Below, one piece after another: positions 33,360-43,477 of a DNA stretch of 64,000 bases. The stretch is from Marivita sp051859345 (GTDB taxonomy: Bacteria; Pseudomonadota; Alphaproteobacteria; Rhodobacterales; Rhodobacteraceae). The translations under genes were made by a program, and so were the position numbers. The stretch covers positions 1-64,000 of the forward strand of contig NZ_JBHYFV010000006.1 of assembly GCF_051859345.1 (NCBI RefSeq), given 5' to 3'. Under the pieces are notes generated by a model. The model did no database searches and had not been told where the DNA came from. It worked only from the letters and a program-made list of their open reading frames with translations. Each line of letters begins with the position of its first letter. Position 1 is the first letter of the stretch.

Positions 33360-34580
33360 TCAGTCCATGTCGAATCCAAGGTGCTTGGCGACGGTATAGA
33401 TGTCCTTGTCGCCGCGTCCGCACATGTTCATGCAGATGATGTGATCCTTGGGCAACTCGGGCGCGATCTTCATCACATGGGCCAGCGCGTGGCTGGGTTC
33501 CAGCGCCGGGATGATGCCTTCGAGCGCACAGCTCAGCTGGAACGCCTCGAGCGCTTCGGTGTCGGTGATCGACACATATTTCGCGCGGCCGATGTCGTGC
33601 AGCCAGGCGTGTTCGGGGCCGATGCCCGGATAGTCGAGGCCCGCCGAAATGCTGAACCCTTCAAGGATCTGGCCGTCGTCGTCCTGCAGAAGATAGGTGC
33701 GGTTGCCATGCAGCACGCCGGGACGACCACCTGTCAGGGAGGCGCAATGCTCCATCTTTTCGTTCACACCCTTGCCGCCCGCTTCGACGCCGATGATGCT
33801 GACCTCCTTGTCATCAAGGAACGGGTAGAACAGGCCCATCGCGTTCGACCCGCCACCAATCGCGGCGATCAGCGTGTCGGGCAGACGGCCCTCTGCCTCG
33901 TGCATCTGGTCTCGGACCTCCTTGCCGATGATCGACTGGAAATCGCGGACCATCGCCGGGTAGGGGTGCGGACCGGCCACAGTGCCGATGCAGTAGAACG
34001 TGTCACGCACATTGGTCACCCAGTCGCGCAGCGCGTCGTTCATCGCGTCTTTCAGAGTGCCGCGACCGGAGGTGACCGGGATCACCTCGGCGCCCAGCAG
34101 TTTCATGCGGAACACATTGGGCTGCTGACGTTCGACATCATGCGCGCCCATGTAGACGACACATTTCAGGCCGAACTTGGCGCAGACGGTGGCGGTGGCG
34201 ACGCCATGCTGGCCCGCGCCGGTTTCCGCGATGATGCGGGTCTTGCCCATGCGGCGGGCAAGGATGATCTGGCCCAGCACGTTGTTGATCTTGTGCGCGC
34301 CGGTATGGTTCAGCTCGTCGCGCTTCATGTAGACTTTCGCGCCGCCCAGATGTTCGGTCAGCCGTTCGGCATGATAAAGCGGGCTGGGGCGACCGACATA
34401 ATGCTTCCAGAGGAAATCCATTTCCTCCCAGAAGCTCTCATCGGTCTTGGCGCGCTCGTATTGTTCTTCGAGTTCGAGAATGAGCGGCATCAGGGTTTCC
34501 GAGACAAACCGCCCGCCGAAGATACCGAAACGGCCCTTTTCGTCGGGGCCGGTCATGAAGCTGTTGAATAGGTCGTTCAT
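33360..34580 (-). CDS. trpB: tryptophan synthase beta chain
   Basis: 406 residues from ATG 34580. PLP lysine in the LNHTGAHKINNVLGQ motif (RDELNHTGAHK), ETGAGQHGVATA, GGGSNAMGLFYPF for phosphate binding, and the end motif CGRGDKDI are present. It joins indole and serine. The gene lies far from trpA and next to unrelated transport and thioesterase genes. Confidence 0.97.
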   Translation of the reverse strand: MNDLFNSFMTGPDEKGRFGIFGGRFVSETLMPLILELEEQYERAKTDESFWEEMDFLWKHYVGRPSPLYHAERLTEHLGGAKVYMKRDELNHTGAHKINNVLGQIILARRMGKTRIIAETGAGQHGVATATVCAKFGLKCVVYMGAHDVERQQPNVFRMKLLGAEVIPVTSGRGTLKDAMNDALRDWVTNVRDTFYCIGTVAGPHPYPAMVRDFQSIIGKEVRDQMHEAEGRLPDTLIAAIGGGSNAMGLFYPFLDDKEVSIIGVEAGGKGVNEKMEHCASLTGGRPGVLHGNRTYLLQDDDGQILEGFSISAGLDYPGIGPEHAWLHDIGRAKYVSITDTEALEAFQLSCALEGIIPALEPSHALAHVMKIAPELPKDHIICMNMCGRGDKDIYTVAKHLGFDMD

Positions 34581-34659
34581 CGCGCGCGCCTCTCTTGTCG
34601 AACGTGACACAGGTAGCGGTGCCGGGCGCGATGAGCAAGGGCAAGCGCCGCTCGGTGGC

Positions 34660-35988
34660 TTACTCCGCAACCGACCGTTCAAGCGCCGGATAACGCCAGG
34701 CCAGTGTCGCACCTCGTACCACGAAGGAGATCAACAGCGCCATCCACAGCCCGTGATTGCCGAACACAGGCAAAAAGGCGACCGCCGCGCCCGCAAAGAT
34801 CAGTGCCGACACCAGCATCATGTTGCGCATGTCGGCGGTGCGCGTGGCCCCGATGAAGATGCCATCGAACATGAACGACGCCAGCGCCAGAACCGGCACG
34901 CAGACCATCCACGGCAAATAGGCGGCCGCAGCGGATTGCACTTCGGCGTTCTTGGCCATGATCGCCACGATGTCATTCCCGAACATCCCAAAACCCAGCG
35001 CCAGAACCGTGGCCGATCCGAGCCCCCAGAAGCTTGACAGGATGGCTGACCGTCGCAGCGCGGGAACGGCCCGCGCGCCCACCGCCTGCCCCACAAGGGC
35101 TTCGGCCGAAAACGCAAAGCCATCGAGCGCAAAGGCGGTGATATGAAGAAATTGCAGCAAGACCTGGTTTGCGGCCAGCGTTACATCACCGAAATCGGCC
35201 CCGAGAAACATGAAAGACAGGAATATCCCCTCGAGCAGCAGCGACCGGATCAGGATGTCCGAATTGACCTGTGCCATACGCAGCAGCTTGACCCGGTCGA
35301 ACACCCGCGCCCAGTTGCGCCAGTCGGGCACACGGAAGGCGGCACGGCACAGGTAGAGGCCCATCGCAAGCCCGGTCCATTCGGCAAGGAAGGTCGCGAA
35401 GGCAACGCCGTTCACACCCCATCCCAGCCCCAGCACGAACCACAGGTTCAGCACCACGTTCACGCCGTTCATCCAGAGTTGCAGGGCCAGGACCGCACCG
35501 GTGCGTTCTTGCGCAATCAGCCAGCCGGTGATGCCGAAGACCGCGATGGCCGCCGGGGCCGACCAGACCCGGATCGCCATGTATCCCTGCGCCAGTGTCT
35601 CGACCTCGGCACTTGCCGGTGCGATGCTGAACGCGGCCCAGAACAAGGGGATCTGCAAGAGGATAATCGCAATGCCCCCGGCGAAGGCGATCATCAGAAC
35701 CCGCGTGAGAAGCGCGGCCACCTCGGCCCGGTTGCCCTGCCCCAGCGCCTGTGCCGCAAGCCCTGTCGTTCCCATCCGCAGAAAACCGAATACCCAGTAG
35801 ATGGCCGACAGAACAATCGCTCCGATGCCGACCGCGCCGATCGGCGCTGCCAACCCCATCTGGCCGACGACGCCGGTATCTACCGCGCCAAGGATCGGGA
35901 TGGTGACATTCGACAGGACAATCGGCAGCGCGATCTTGAGCACGCGCCCATGTGTCACCTCGCGCGGGGCAAGGGCCGTATCAGTCAT
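34660..35988 (-). CDS. MATE family transporter, DinF-like
   Basis: 442 residues, twelve hydrophobic segments. LPIVLSNVTIPILGAVDTGVVGQMG, FLRMGTTGLAAQALGQGN and AALSAEALVGQAVGARA-like FAFSAEALVGQAVG are the DinF branch of MATE. Start ATG 35988 overlaps the thioesterase gene by 8 bp. Substrate unknown; it is not closely alike to the other MATE gene of the window. Confidence 0.88.
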   Translation of the reverse strand: MTDTALAPREVTHGRVLKIALPIVLSNVTIPILGAVDTGVVGQMGLAAPIGAVGIGAIVLSAIYWVFGFLRMGTTGLAAQALGQGNRAEVAALLTRVLMIAFAGGIAIILLQIPLFWAAFSIAPASAEVETLAQGYMAIRVWSAPAAIAVFGITGWLIAQERTGAVLALQLWMNGVNVVLNLWFVLGLGWGVNGVAFATFLAEWTGLAMGLYLCRAAFRVPDWRNWARVFDRVKLLRMAQVNSDILIRSLLLEGIFLSFMFLGADFGDVTLAANQVLLQFLHITAFALDGFAFSAEALVGQAVGARAVPALRRSAILSSFWGLGSATVLALGFGMFGNDIVAIMAKNAEVQSAAAAYLPWMVCVPVLALASFMFDGIFIGATRTADMRNMMLVSALIFAGAAVAFLPVFGNHGLWMALLISFVVRGATLAWRYPALERSVAE

Positions 35989-36487
35989 GTCTGGGCATCA
36001 GGAAATGTGCTGTTGCCTGTGCAAAGGGACGGTCGCGGTTGTCCTGCCAGGCGACCGCCTGAACCGACGCATAGCGTCGCCCGGCGCGGGTGATCGTGGC
36101 GCGGGCATACGCGTCGCGCGGCAGCCCGGACCGCAGATAATCCACAGTAAAGTCAATCGTCTTGGGCAGGCGCGGCAGATCGCCCGCCGCCAGAGACTCG
36201 ACATCCAACGCACCGCTTTCCAAGTCCTCCCAGATATACGCCCAACTGAGCGAGATCACCGCGGAGACCTCGAGAAAGGCTGCCGTGACGCCCCCGTGAA
36301 TGGCGGGAAGCATCGGGTTGCCGATCAGTTTTTCGTCAAAGGACAGGTTGCCGGTCAATTCGTCACCACGGCGGTCAAAGCTGATCCCCATGAAGGTGAT
36401 GTAGGGCACGCCGCTCACCAGCGCATTGAGCGCGGCATCGCGGCGTTGCTTGACGACCTGAACGGGTTCGGGGGCTTTGCGTTCCAT
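35981..36487 (-). CDS. PaaI-type hotdog thioesterase
   Basis: 168 residues from ATG 36487. Hotdog fold with PMLPAIHGGVTAAFLE and FTVDYLRSGLPRDAYARATITRAGRRYA. Family members hydrolyse acyl- or aryl-CoA. It begins 1 bp after a second thioesterase gene, giving a tandem pair that may act as a heteromer. Confidence 0.85.
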   Translation of the reverse strand: MERKAPEPVQVVKQRRDAALNALVSGVPYITFMGISFDRRGDELTGNLSFDEKLIGNPMLPAIHGGVTAAFLEVSAVISLSWAYIWEDLESGALDVESLAAGDLPRLPKTIDFTVDYLRSGLPRDAYARATITRAGRRYASVQAVAWQDNRDRPFAQATAHFLMPRHD

Positions 36488-36488
36488 C

Positions 36489-36911
36489 TCAGCGACCCTC
36501 CACGGTAAAGGCGCCGGTGGCGGTTGCGACGGGGCGGTCGGTGTCGTCGTCGCAGGCGGTGGCGCGAACAAAGGCGACCGAGCGGGTGATGTGATACACT
36601 TCGGCGCGGGCGGTGATCGTCTGACCGGGGGTAGCGGCACGCATGTAGTCGATGCGCAGGTCTATGGTGGCTGTTCCGGCAGGCGCATCCGGGTGACTCA
36701 TGACCGCGGCCCCGCCGCAGGTGTCCATCAGGGCAGACACCGCGCCACCGTGAATCACACCGGTTTTCGGATCACCGATAAAGCGCGTGTCGTAAGGCAT
36801 GCTGATCTCGGCCATGCCATCCCCCAGTTCGATGATCTCCATACCCAGGGCAGTGGCATGGGGGACCGTTTGTATGAACTGTCGGGCGATCCTGGTTTTT
36901 TCGGCGCTCAT
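36489..36911 (-). CDS. PaaI-type hotdog thioesterase
   Basis: 140 residues from ATG 36911. The signature IHGGAVSALMDTCGGAAVM, the strand IDLRIDYMRAATPGQTITARAEV and FVRATA place it in the PaaI/YbgC hotdog group. First gene of a unit with a second thioesterase and the DinF-like transporter. It is divergent from a MerR gene linked to the acyl-CoA cluster, so CoA-thioester turnover is a reasonable theme. Confidence 0.87.
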   Translation of the reverse strand: MSAEKTRIARQFIQTVPHATALGMEIIELGDGMAEISMPYDTRFIGDPKTGVIHGGAVSALMDTCGGAAVMSHPDAPAGTATIDLRIDYMRAATPGQTITARAEVYHITRSVAFVRATACDDDTDRPVATATGAFTVEGR

Positions 36912-37032
36912 AAATGTCCCTCGTCTGCTGACCCCCACTTACGCCGCTTCGCGCGCAGAGGCCAGACACCCGAACACGTTGTTGCCCTGACCGCAGGCCG
37001 GTGGCATGGTCAAGGCTTGAGAAGGGGACCAC

Positions 37033-37404
37033 ATGGCAGAGCAGCGTCTGAGTTTCAAAGAGATGTGCGCCAAATTCGATGTGACGCCGCGCACGCTCAG
37101 GTACTATGAATATATCGAGCTTCTGCAGCCCGAGAGGGACGGCAGATCGCGATGGTACGGCCCGAAAGAAGTGGCCCGGATGACGCTGATCCTCCGAGGG
37201 CGCAAGTTCGGGTTTCAACTGGAAGACATCCGACAGTGGCTTCTGATCTACGAACACGACGGCACCGAGGCGCAAATGCGCGCCTGGATCGAACTGGCTG
37301 ATCGCCAGCTTGTAGAGCTTGATGAACAGCGCAAGCAGCTTGATGAAGCAATCGCCGAACTCAGGGATCTGCGCAACCAGACGGCTGCGAACCTCGACGG
37401 CTGA
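37033..37404 (+). CDS. MerR family regulator
   Basis: 123 residues. HTH FKEMCAKFDVTPRTLRYYEYIELLQPER and wing GRSRWYGPKEVARM, followed by a coiled-coil dimerisation helix (LADRQLVELDEQRKQLDEAIAEL). No metal-binding Cys at the end. It is a paralogue of the MerR protein encoded 270 bp downstream. It may control the thioesterase unit, the acyl-CoA genes or both. Confidence 0.9.
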   Translation: MAEQRLSFKEMCAKFDVTPRTLRYYEYIELLQPERDGRSRWYGPKEVARMTLILRGRKFGFQLEDIRQWLLIYEHDGTEAQMRAWIELADRQLVELDEQRKQLDEAIAELRDLRNQTAANLDG

Positions 37405-37555
37405 CCCGGCCATTCACATCACCGCGCGGCCGTCAGCCGAGTCGGTGCGCCTTAGCCCCCGCATTGCGGTACGGTATTCCATACCCTTGCAGAGATGGAC
37501 ATCCAAAGCGCTTTGAAAGAAAATTTCGGCGCGATGGGGGTGACGCAGCATGATC

Positions 37556-37569
37556 TTACGTCAATGTAA
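37556..37569. promoter_or_regulatory. palindromic operator, first copy
   Basis: TTACGTCAATGTAA, an inverted repeat with one mismatch, lies 104 bp upstream of the second MerR start. It is almost identical to the copy at 37589-37602, with 33 bp between their starts, about three helical turns. TTACGT-ACGTAA symmetry is known for MerR-type regulators of branched-chain and fatty acid breakdown (LiuR group). Confidence 0.65.
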
Positions 37570-37588
37570 AAGTGACGTGGCGTTTGAG

Positions 37589-37602
37589 TTACGTCAACGT
37601 AA
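37589..37602. promoter_or_regulatory. palindromic operator, second copy
   Basis: TTACGTCAACGTAA, a perfect inverted repeat with 6-bp arms and a 2-bp centre, 71 bp upstream of the MerR start at 37673. Together with the first copy it suggests autoregulation of the MerR-acyl-CoA dehydrogenase unit. Confidence 0.68.
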
Positions 37603-37672
37603 ATTCCCATTGTAAGAAAACGTCAGCCTTCGCATTTCGATGTCATGACGGCACCGAACAAGGATGATGAAA

Positions 37673-38077
37673 ATGACTGATGACCGCATCATGACGATCA
37701 GGGAGATGTGCGACGCGTATGACGTGACACCGCGCACTCTGCGGTTTTACGAATCGAAAGAACTGCTGTTTCCGATCCGCGAAGGACAGAAACGGTTGTT
37801 CACCAAGCGCGACCGCGCGCGACTCAAGCTGATCCTGCGCGGCAAGCGCTTTGGCTTCAGCCTCGAGGAAATCCGCCAGCTTCTGGACCTCTATCACATG
37901 GGGGACCAGCAGCAGACCCAGATCGCCCGCACCTACGAGATCGCACAGCAGCGCCTGTCCGACATGGAAGCGCAGCGTGACGAGTTGAACCAGGCGATCG
38001 ACGAACTCAAGGAACAGATGCGTTGGGGCGAGAAGATGCTTGCCTCGATGGATCAAAACAAACGCGCGGCCGAATAA
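37673..38077 (+). CDS. MerR family regulator of the acyl-CoA degradation cluster
   Basis: 134 residues; ATG 37673 has AAGGA at 8 nt spacing, ATGs at 37664 and 37667 are alternatives. HTH IREMCDAYDVTPRTLRFYESKELLFPIREGQKRLF and a dimerisation coil (ARTYEIAQQRLSDMEAQRDELNQ). Similar to regulators of the LiuR/PbrR-like acyl-CoA group. It lies 29 bp before an acyl-CoA dehydrogenase gene and behind two palindromic operators. Confidence 0.9.
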   Translation: MTDDRIMTIREMCDAYDVTPRTLRFYESKELLFPIREGQKRLFTKRDRARLKLILRGKRFGFSLEEIRQLLDLYHMGDQQQTQIARTYEIAQQRLSDMEAQRDELNQAIDELKEQMRWGEKMLASMDQNKRAAE

Positions 38078-38106
38078 GCCGCAGCACCGCAGTTAGGGAG
38101 ACCGCA

Positions 38107-39888
38107 ATGCCAAGCTACACCGCACCTCTGAAAGACATGCAGTTCATTCTGCATGATGTCCTGAACGCCTCGGAACAGGACATTCCCGGTTACGACGAGT
38201 TGGACCGCGATTTCACAGGCGCGGTGATCGAAGAAGCGGGCAAACTGGCCTCCGAAGTTTTGATGCCGCTCAACAGCGTCGGCGACACCGAAGGTTGCGT
38301 GCTGGAAAACGGCGTCGTGCGCACCCCGACCGGCTTCAAGAAGGCGTTCGACCAGATGCGCGACGGCGGCTGGACGGCGCTTGACTGCGATCCGGAATAT
38401 GGCGGTCAGGGTCTTCCCTACCTGATGCACACTGCGGCGCAGGAACCCTTCGTGTCTGCCAACATGGCGTTCAACATGTACCAGGGTCTGACCCATGGCG
38501 CCTATACCGCGATCTACATGCACGGATCGGACGAACAGAAGCAGACCTATCTGCCCAAGATGACGACCTGCGAATGGACCGGCACCATGAACCTGACCGA
38601 GCCGCATTGCGGCACCGATCTGGGCCTCATGCGCACCAAGGCCGTGCCGCAGGACGATGGCAGCTACAAGATCACAGGTCAGAAAATCTTCATCTCGGCC
38701 GGCGATCACGACATGGCCGAGAACATCATTCACCTCGTTCTGGCGAAGATCCCCGAGGGGCCCGACGGCATCAAGGGCGTGTCGCTGTTCATCGTGCCGA
38801 AATTCATCGTCAACGAGGATGGCAGCCTTGGCGACCGCAACGGCGTGTCCGTTGGCAAGATCGAAGAGAAGATGGGCATTCACGGCAATTCCACCTGCGT
38901 GATGAACTATGACGACGCGACGGGCTATCTTGTGGGTGAAATGCACAAGGGCATGCGCCCGATGTTCACCATGATGAACGAAGCGCGTCTGGGTGTGGGC
39001 CTTCAGGGCTATGCGCAGGCCGAAGTCGCCTATCAGAACGCGGTGGCCTACGCGAATGATCGCCTTCAGGGCCGCGACGTGACCGGGGCCAAGGCGCCCG
39101 AGAAGTCGGCAGACCCAATCATCGTCCACCCTGACATCCGCCGCAACCTGATGGATCAGAAATCCTTTGTTGAAGGCGCGCGCGCGTTCACCTATTGGGG
39201 CGCTTACCTGATCGACCGGGCGCACAAGAATTCCGATGTGGACGCCGATGGCCTGATTTCGCTGCTGACCCCGATCATCAAGGGGTTCCAGACCGACAAG
39301 GGCTTCGAGATGGCGGTGAACGCCCAGCAGGTCTATGGCGGACATGGCTATATCGAGGAATGGGGCATGTCCCAGTTTGCCCGCGATGCCCGGATCGCCA
39401 TGATCTATGAAGGCGCAAACGGCATTCAGGCGCTTGATCTGGTGGGCCGCAAGCTGTCCCAGGACGGCGGCAAACATGTCATGGCGTTCTTCGACATGAT
39501 CAAGACATTTGCATCCGAGACCAAAGGTCAGGATGCAGAGTTCGATGCGCAATTCCTTGAGCCACTGAAAGCGGCGTCCAAGGATTTGCAAGCAGCGGCG
39601 ATGTATTTCATGCAGAACGGCATGAAGAACCCGAACAACGCTTTGGCAGGCTCCTATGACTTCATGCACATGTTCGGCCATGTCTGCCTTGGCTACATGT
39701 GGGCGCGGATGGGGCTTGCAGCCTCAAAGGCTTTGCAGGACGGTGCGTCCGACGTGGCGTTCTTCGAGACAAAGCTGGCCACCGGACGCTATTACATGGC
39801 ACGTCAACTGCCCGCCACCAAGATGCACCTTGCACGCATCGAAACCGGGGCCGAACCGGTGATGGCGCTGGAGGCGGCCAATTTCTAA
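38107..39888 (+). CDS. acyl-CoA dehydrogenase, long DmdC-like type
   Basis: 593 residues from ATG 38107. The long form with a C-terminal extension, as in FadE-like and 3-methylmercaptopropionyl-CoA dehydrogenase (DmdC). FAD site WTGTMNLTEPHCGTDLG, catalytic region QQVYGGHGYIEEWG and YEGANGIQALDLVGRKL. Roseobacters hold several paralogues, so DMSP demethylation versus general beta-oxidation cannot be decided from sequence alone. Confidence 0.9.
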   Translation: MPSYTAPLKDMQFILHDVLNASEQDIPGYDELDRDFTGAVIEEAGKLASEVLMPLNSVGDTEGCVLENGVVRTPTGFKKAFDQMRDGGWTALDCDPEYGGQGLPYLMHTAAQEPFVSANMAFNMYQGLTHGAYTAIYMHGSDEQKQTYLPKMTTCEWTGTMNLTEPHCGTDLGLMRTKAVPQDDGSYKITGQKIFISAGDHDMAENIIHLVLAKIPEGPDGIKGVSLFIVPKFIVNEDGSLGDRNGVSVGKIEEKMGIHGNSTCVMNYDDATGYLVGEMHKGMRPMFTMMNEARLGVGLQGYAQAEVAYQNAVAYANDRLQGRDVTGAKAPEKSADPIIVHPDIRRNLMDQKSFVEGARAFTYWGAYLIDRAHKNSDVDADGLISLLTPIIKGFQTDKGFEMAVNAQQVYGGHGYIEEWGMSQFARDARIAMIYEGANGIQALDLVGRKLSQDGGKHVMAFFDMIKTFASETKGQDAEFDAQFLEPLKAASKDLQAAAMYFMQNGMKNPNNALAGSYDFMHMFGHVCLGYMWARMGLAASKALQDGASDVAFFETKLATGRYYMARQLPATKMHLARIETGAEPVMALEAANF

Positions 39889-39894
39889 GCCAGC

Positions 39895-39920
39895 GGTGCG
39901 TGCAAGCACGCACCCTACGG
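39895..39920. repeat. REP-like palindrome
   Basis: GGTGCGTGC-aa-GCACGCACC forms a perfect 9-bp stem, followed by CTACGG, in the 39-bp gap between two genes. I recall this kind of GTGCGTGC palindrome as a recurrent intergenic element in roseobacter genomes, but only one copy was noticed in this window. Confidence 0.55.
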
Positions 39921-39927
39921 AGGACAG

Positions 39928-40140
39928 ATGCCAAAACGCTTTCGCCTGACCCGCCGCTTTCCGGTCGCAATGACCGAGGATGGCTATCGCCGGTTGAAGA
40001 AATTCGCCGCCGAGGCGGGTCTGGACGAAGGTGAGGCACTGTCCTTCCTGTTCGAACATTTCGACAGCGTCACGGATGACGAGGCGCTGGGACATCGGCT
40101 CCGGCTGTTCAACGCCGAGCTTGAGGCGCGCAAACGCTGA
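39928..40140 (+). CDS. small conserved basic protein
   Basis: 70 residues behind GGAGG. A basic N terminus (MPKRFRLTRRFPVAM) and predicted helices (DGYRRLKKFAAEAGLDEGEALSFLFEHF) are visible, so a small DNA-binding or helical adaptor protein is possible. No family recognised. It sits between two acyl-CoA dehydrogenase genes; stop and the following upstream sequence of the next gene are 20 bp apart. Confidence 0.7.
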   Translation: MPKRFRLTRRFPVAMTEDGYRRLKKFAAEAGLDEGEALSFLFEHFDSVTDDEALGHRLRLFNAELEARKR

Positions 40141-40160
40141 TGCGGGATTTGGGGGGAGCG

Positions 40161-41300
<1,140 letters not shown>

Positions 41301-41610
41301 TGTGTCCGGCCCGAGCGCAAGCGGATAGTTCAGGATGCCTCCGGCGGGAGTTTACCCTGCAAGATGAAGGAGCGCGGCAAGCTCCACCCCGCCGGTCGAC
41401 CTCTTTACCACGCGGTGTCAGGCACTGTCGGCGGGGCTTCACCTTGCACATAGCTCAGCTCTCCAGCCTGCCATGCCGTTTCACCATGGAGCCATTAACC
41501 TTAATGGGTGGTAAAGAAGAGACTGTTTCCCGCTTCATCTTGCGAAATAAACTCCCGCCGGAGGCATCCCGTCCCGTCCGGCCCGCTCTGCACATCGAGG
41601 ATCTGACCCC
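41301..41610. other. intergenic region with a palindrome
   Basis: 310 bp without a convincing gene; the only long frame has no ribosome site and no protein-like composition. CCATTAA-cc-TTAATGG (41492-41507) is a perfect short palindrome close to the GST promoter region. Confidence 0.5.
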
Positions 41611-42249
41611 ATGACCATCAAACTCTACTGCTTCGGCGAGAGCGGCAACGCCTACAAGGCGGCGCTGGCGCTTGAACTCAGCGGCCTCGACTGGGAGCCG
41701 GTGAAGGTGGATTTCTTCGGCGGCGAGACCCGCAGCGCGGAGTATCGCACCAACATCAACCCGATGGGCGAAGCGCCGGTGATGGTGGATGGCGAGGTGA
41801 CGCTGACACAATCGGGCGTGATCCAGATGTATGTCACGGAAAAGTCCGGCCAGTTCGGTGGGGCAACGCCGGAAGAGGTCCGCGAGGTGATGCGCTGGGT
41901 GTTCTGGGACAACCACAAGCTCAGCAGCCAGGCCGGGATGACGCGGTTCCTGATGAATTTCCTGCCCGAGGACAAGCGCCCGGCAGAGGTGATCGCCTTC
42001 ACGCAAGGCCGGTTGAAAGCCGCCTATCATGTGCTCAACTCTCACCTTGAGGGGCGAGACTGGATTGTCGGCACCGGGATCACAAATGCGGATATCTCGT
42101 GCTGCGGATATCTCTTTTACCCCGAACCGTTCGGTTTCGATCGCGCGGACTGGCCCAATATCGACCGCTGGCTCACGGGCATCGAAGCCCTGCCACGCTG
42201 GAAACATCCCTATGAATTGATGCCTGGATCCCCTGCGGACCGGGCCTGA
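41611..42249 (+). CDS. glutathione S-transferase family protein
   Basis: 212 residues. Thioredoxin-like N domain with the glutathione-activating Ser position in YCFGESGNAYKAALALE, conserved cis-Pro in MGEAPVMV and E-S motif in TLTQSGVI. The C-terminal domain is helical with TNADISCCGYLFYPE, NIDRWLTGI. Located in the acyl-CoA cluster, so it may act on reactive acyl or sulfur compounds; this is inference. Confidence 0.9.
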   Translation: MTIKLYCFGESGNAYKAALALELSGLDWEPVKVDFFGGETRSAEYRTNINPMGEAPVMVDGEVTLTQSGVIQMYVTEKSGQFGGATPEEVREVMRWVFWDNHKLSSQAGMTRFLMNFLPEDKRPAEVIAFTQGRLKAAYHVLNSHLEGRDWIVGTGITNADISCCGYLFYPEPFGFDRADWPNIDRWLTGIEALPRWKHPYELMPGSPADRA

Positions 42250-42262
42250 GACGGAGAGCAGA

Positions 42263-43474
42263 ATGACGGAAGCATATATTTACGACGCCGTGCGCACACC
42301 GCGGGGCAAGGGCCGCAAGGACGGAAGCCTTCACGAGGTGACATCCGTACGTCTGAGCGCGCAGGTGCTGGACGCGGTGAAGGAGCGCAGCGGCCTGGAC
42401 GGCCACGCGGTCGAGGACGTGATCTGGGGGAACGTGACGCAGGTGGGCGAACAGGGCGGCTGCCTTGCGCGCACCGCCGTGCTGGCCTCCGGCCTTGACC
42501 AGTCGATCCCCGGTCTGGCGATCAACCGGTTCTGTGCCTCCGGCATGGAGGCGGTGAACCTTGCTGCCAACCAGGTGCGCGGCGGGGCCGGTGATGGCTA
42601 TATCGCCGGTGGAGTCGAGATGATGGGCCGGGTTGCCATGGGCAGCGACGGGGCGGCGATTGCGGTTGATCCGAGCGTTGCAATGGACAGCTATTTCGTG
42701 CCGCAGGGCATTTCGGCGGATATCATCGCCACCGAATACGGTTTCTCCCGCGACGATGCCGACAGCCTTGCGGTGGAAAGCCAGCGTCGCGCAAAGGCGG
42801 CGTGGGATGACAAGCGCTTTGCCAAGTCGATCATCGAAGTGAAGGACCAGAACGGTCTCAGCATCCTTGACCATGACGAATACATGCGCCCGGGCACCGA
42901 CATGCAGAGCCTTGGATCACTCAACCCTGCGTTTCAGCAGATGGGCGAGGTGATGCCCGGTTTCGATGCGATTGCGTTGATGAAATACCCGCATCTGGAG
43001 CGGATCAACCACATTCACCATGCGGGCAATTCGTCCGGCATCGTGGACGGGGCCGCCGGTGTGCTGATCGGCAACAAGGAGTTTGGCGAGAAATGGGGTC
43101 TGAAACCCCGCGCGCGGATCAAGGCGACCGCCAAGATCGGCACCGATCCGACGATCATGCTGACCGGGCCGGTGCCTGTCACAGAGAAAATTCTGGCCGA
43201 TAGCGGCATGTCCATTTCCGACATCGACCTCTTCGAGGTGAACGAGGCCTTTGCCAGCGTGGTGTTGCGTTTCATGCAGGCCTTCAACGTCGATGCCGAC
43301 AGGGTCAACGTCAATGGCGGGTCGATTGCCATGGGCCATCCGTTGGGCGCAACCGGCGCGATCATCATCGGCACACTGCTGGATGAGTTGGAGCGCACCG
43401 GCAAAGGCACGGGCCTTGCCACGCTGTGTATCGCGTCGGGCATGGGTGCCGCGACGATCATCGAACGGGTCTGA
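42263..43474 (+). CDS. fadA: acetyl-CoA C-acyltransferase (thiolase)
   Basis: 403 residues. Nucleophilic Cys91 in INRFCASGMEAVN, His in GHPLGATGAIIIG and the second Cys in TLCIASGMGAATI. It is the thiolase partner of the FadB/FadJ-type protein two genes downstream, and releases acetyl-CoA at the end of each beta-oxidation round. Confidence 0.93.
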   Translation: MTEAYIYDAVRTPRGKGRKDGSLHEVTSVRLSAQVLDAVKERSGLDGHAVEDVIWGNVTQVGEQGGCLARTAVLASGLDQSIPGLAINRFCASGMEAVNLAANQVRGGAGDGYIAGGVEMMGRVAMGSDGAAIAVDPSVAMDSYFVPQGISADIIATEYGFSRDDADSLAVESQRRAKAAWDDKRFAKSIIEVKDQNGLSILDHDEYMRPGTDMQSLGSLNPAFQQMGEVMPGFDAIALMKYPHLERINHIHHAGNSSGIVDGAAGVLIGNKEFGEKWGLKPRARIKATAKIGTDPTIMLTGPVPVTEKILADSGMSISDIDLFEVNEAFASVVLRFMQAFNVDADRVNVNGGSIAMGHPLGATGAIIIGTLLDELERTGKGTGLATLCIASGMGAATIIERV

Positions 43475-43477
43475 GCC

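Noticed and set aside
38053..39681. Long antisense frame (542 codons) opposite the long acyl-CoA dehydrogenase
   Set aside because: Shadow of strong GC3 bias; the plus strand has clear family motifs. Similar antisense frames lie over fadB, the acyl-CoA ligase, maeB and lepA.
41492..41507. TTAA-containing palindrome as a CtrA site
   Set aside because: Spacing is TTAA-N2-TTAA, while CtrA needs TTAA-N7-TTAA.
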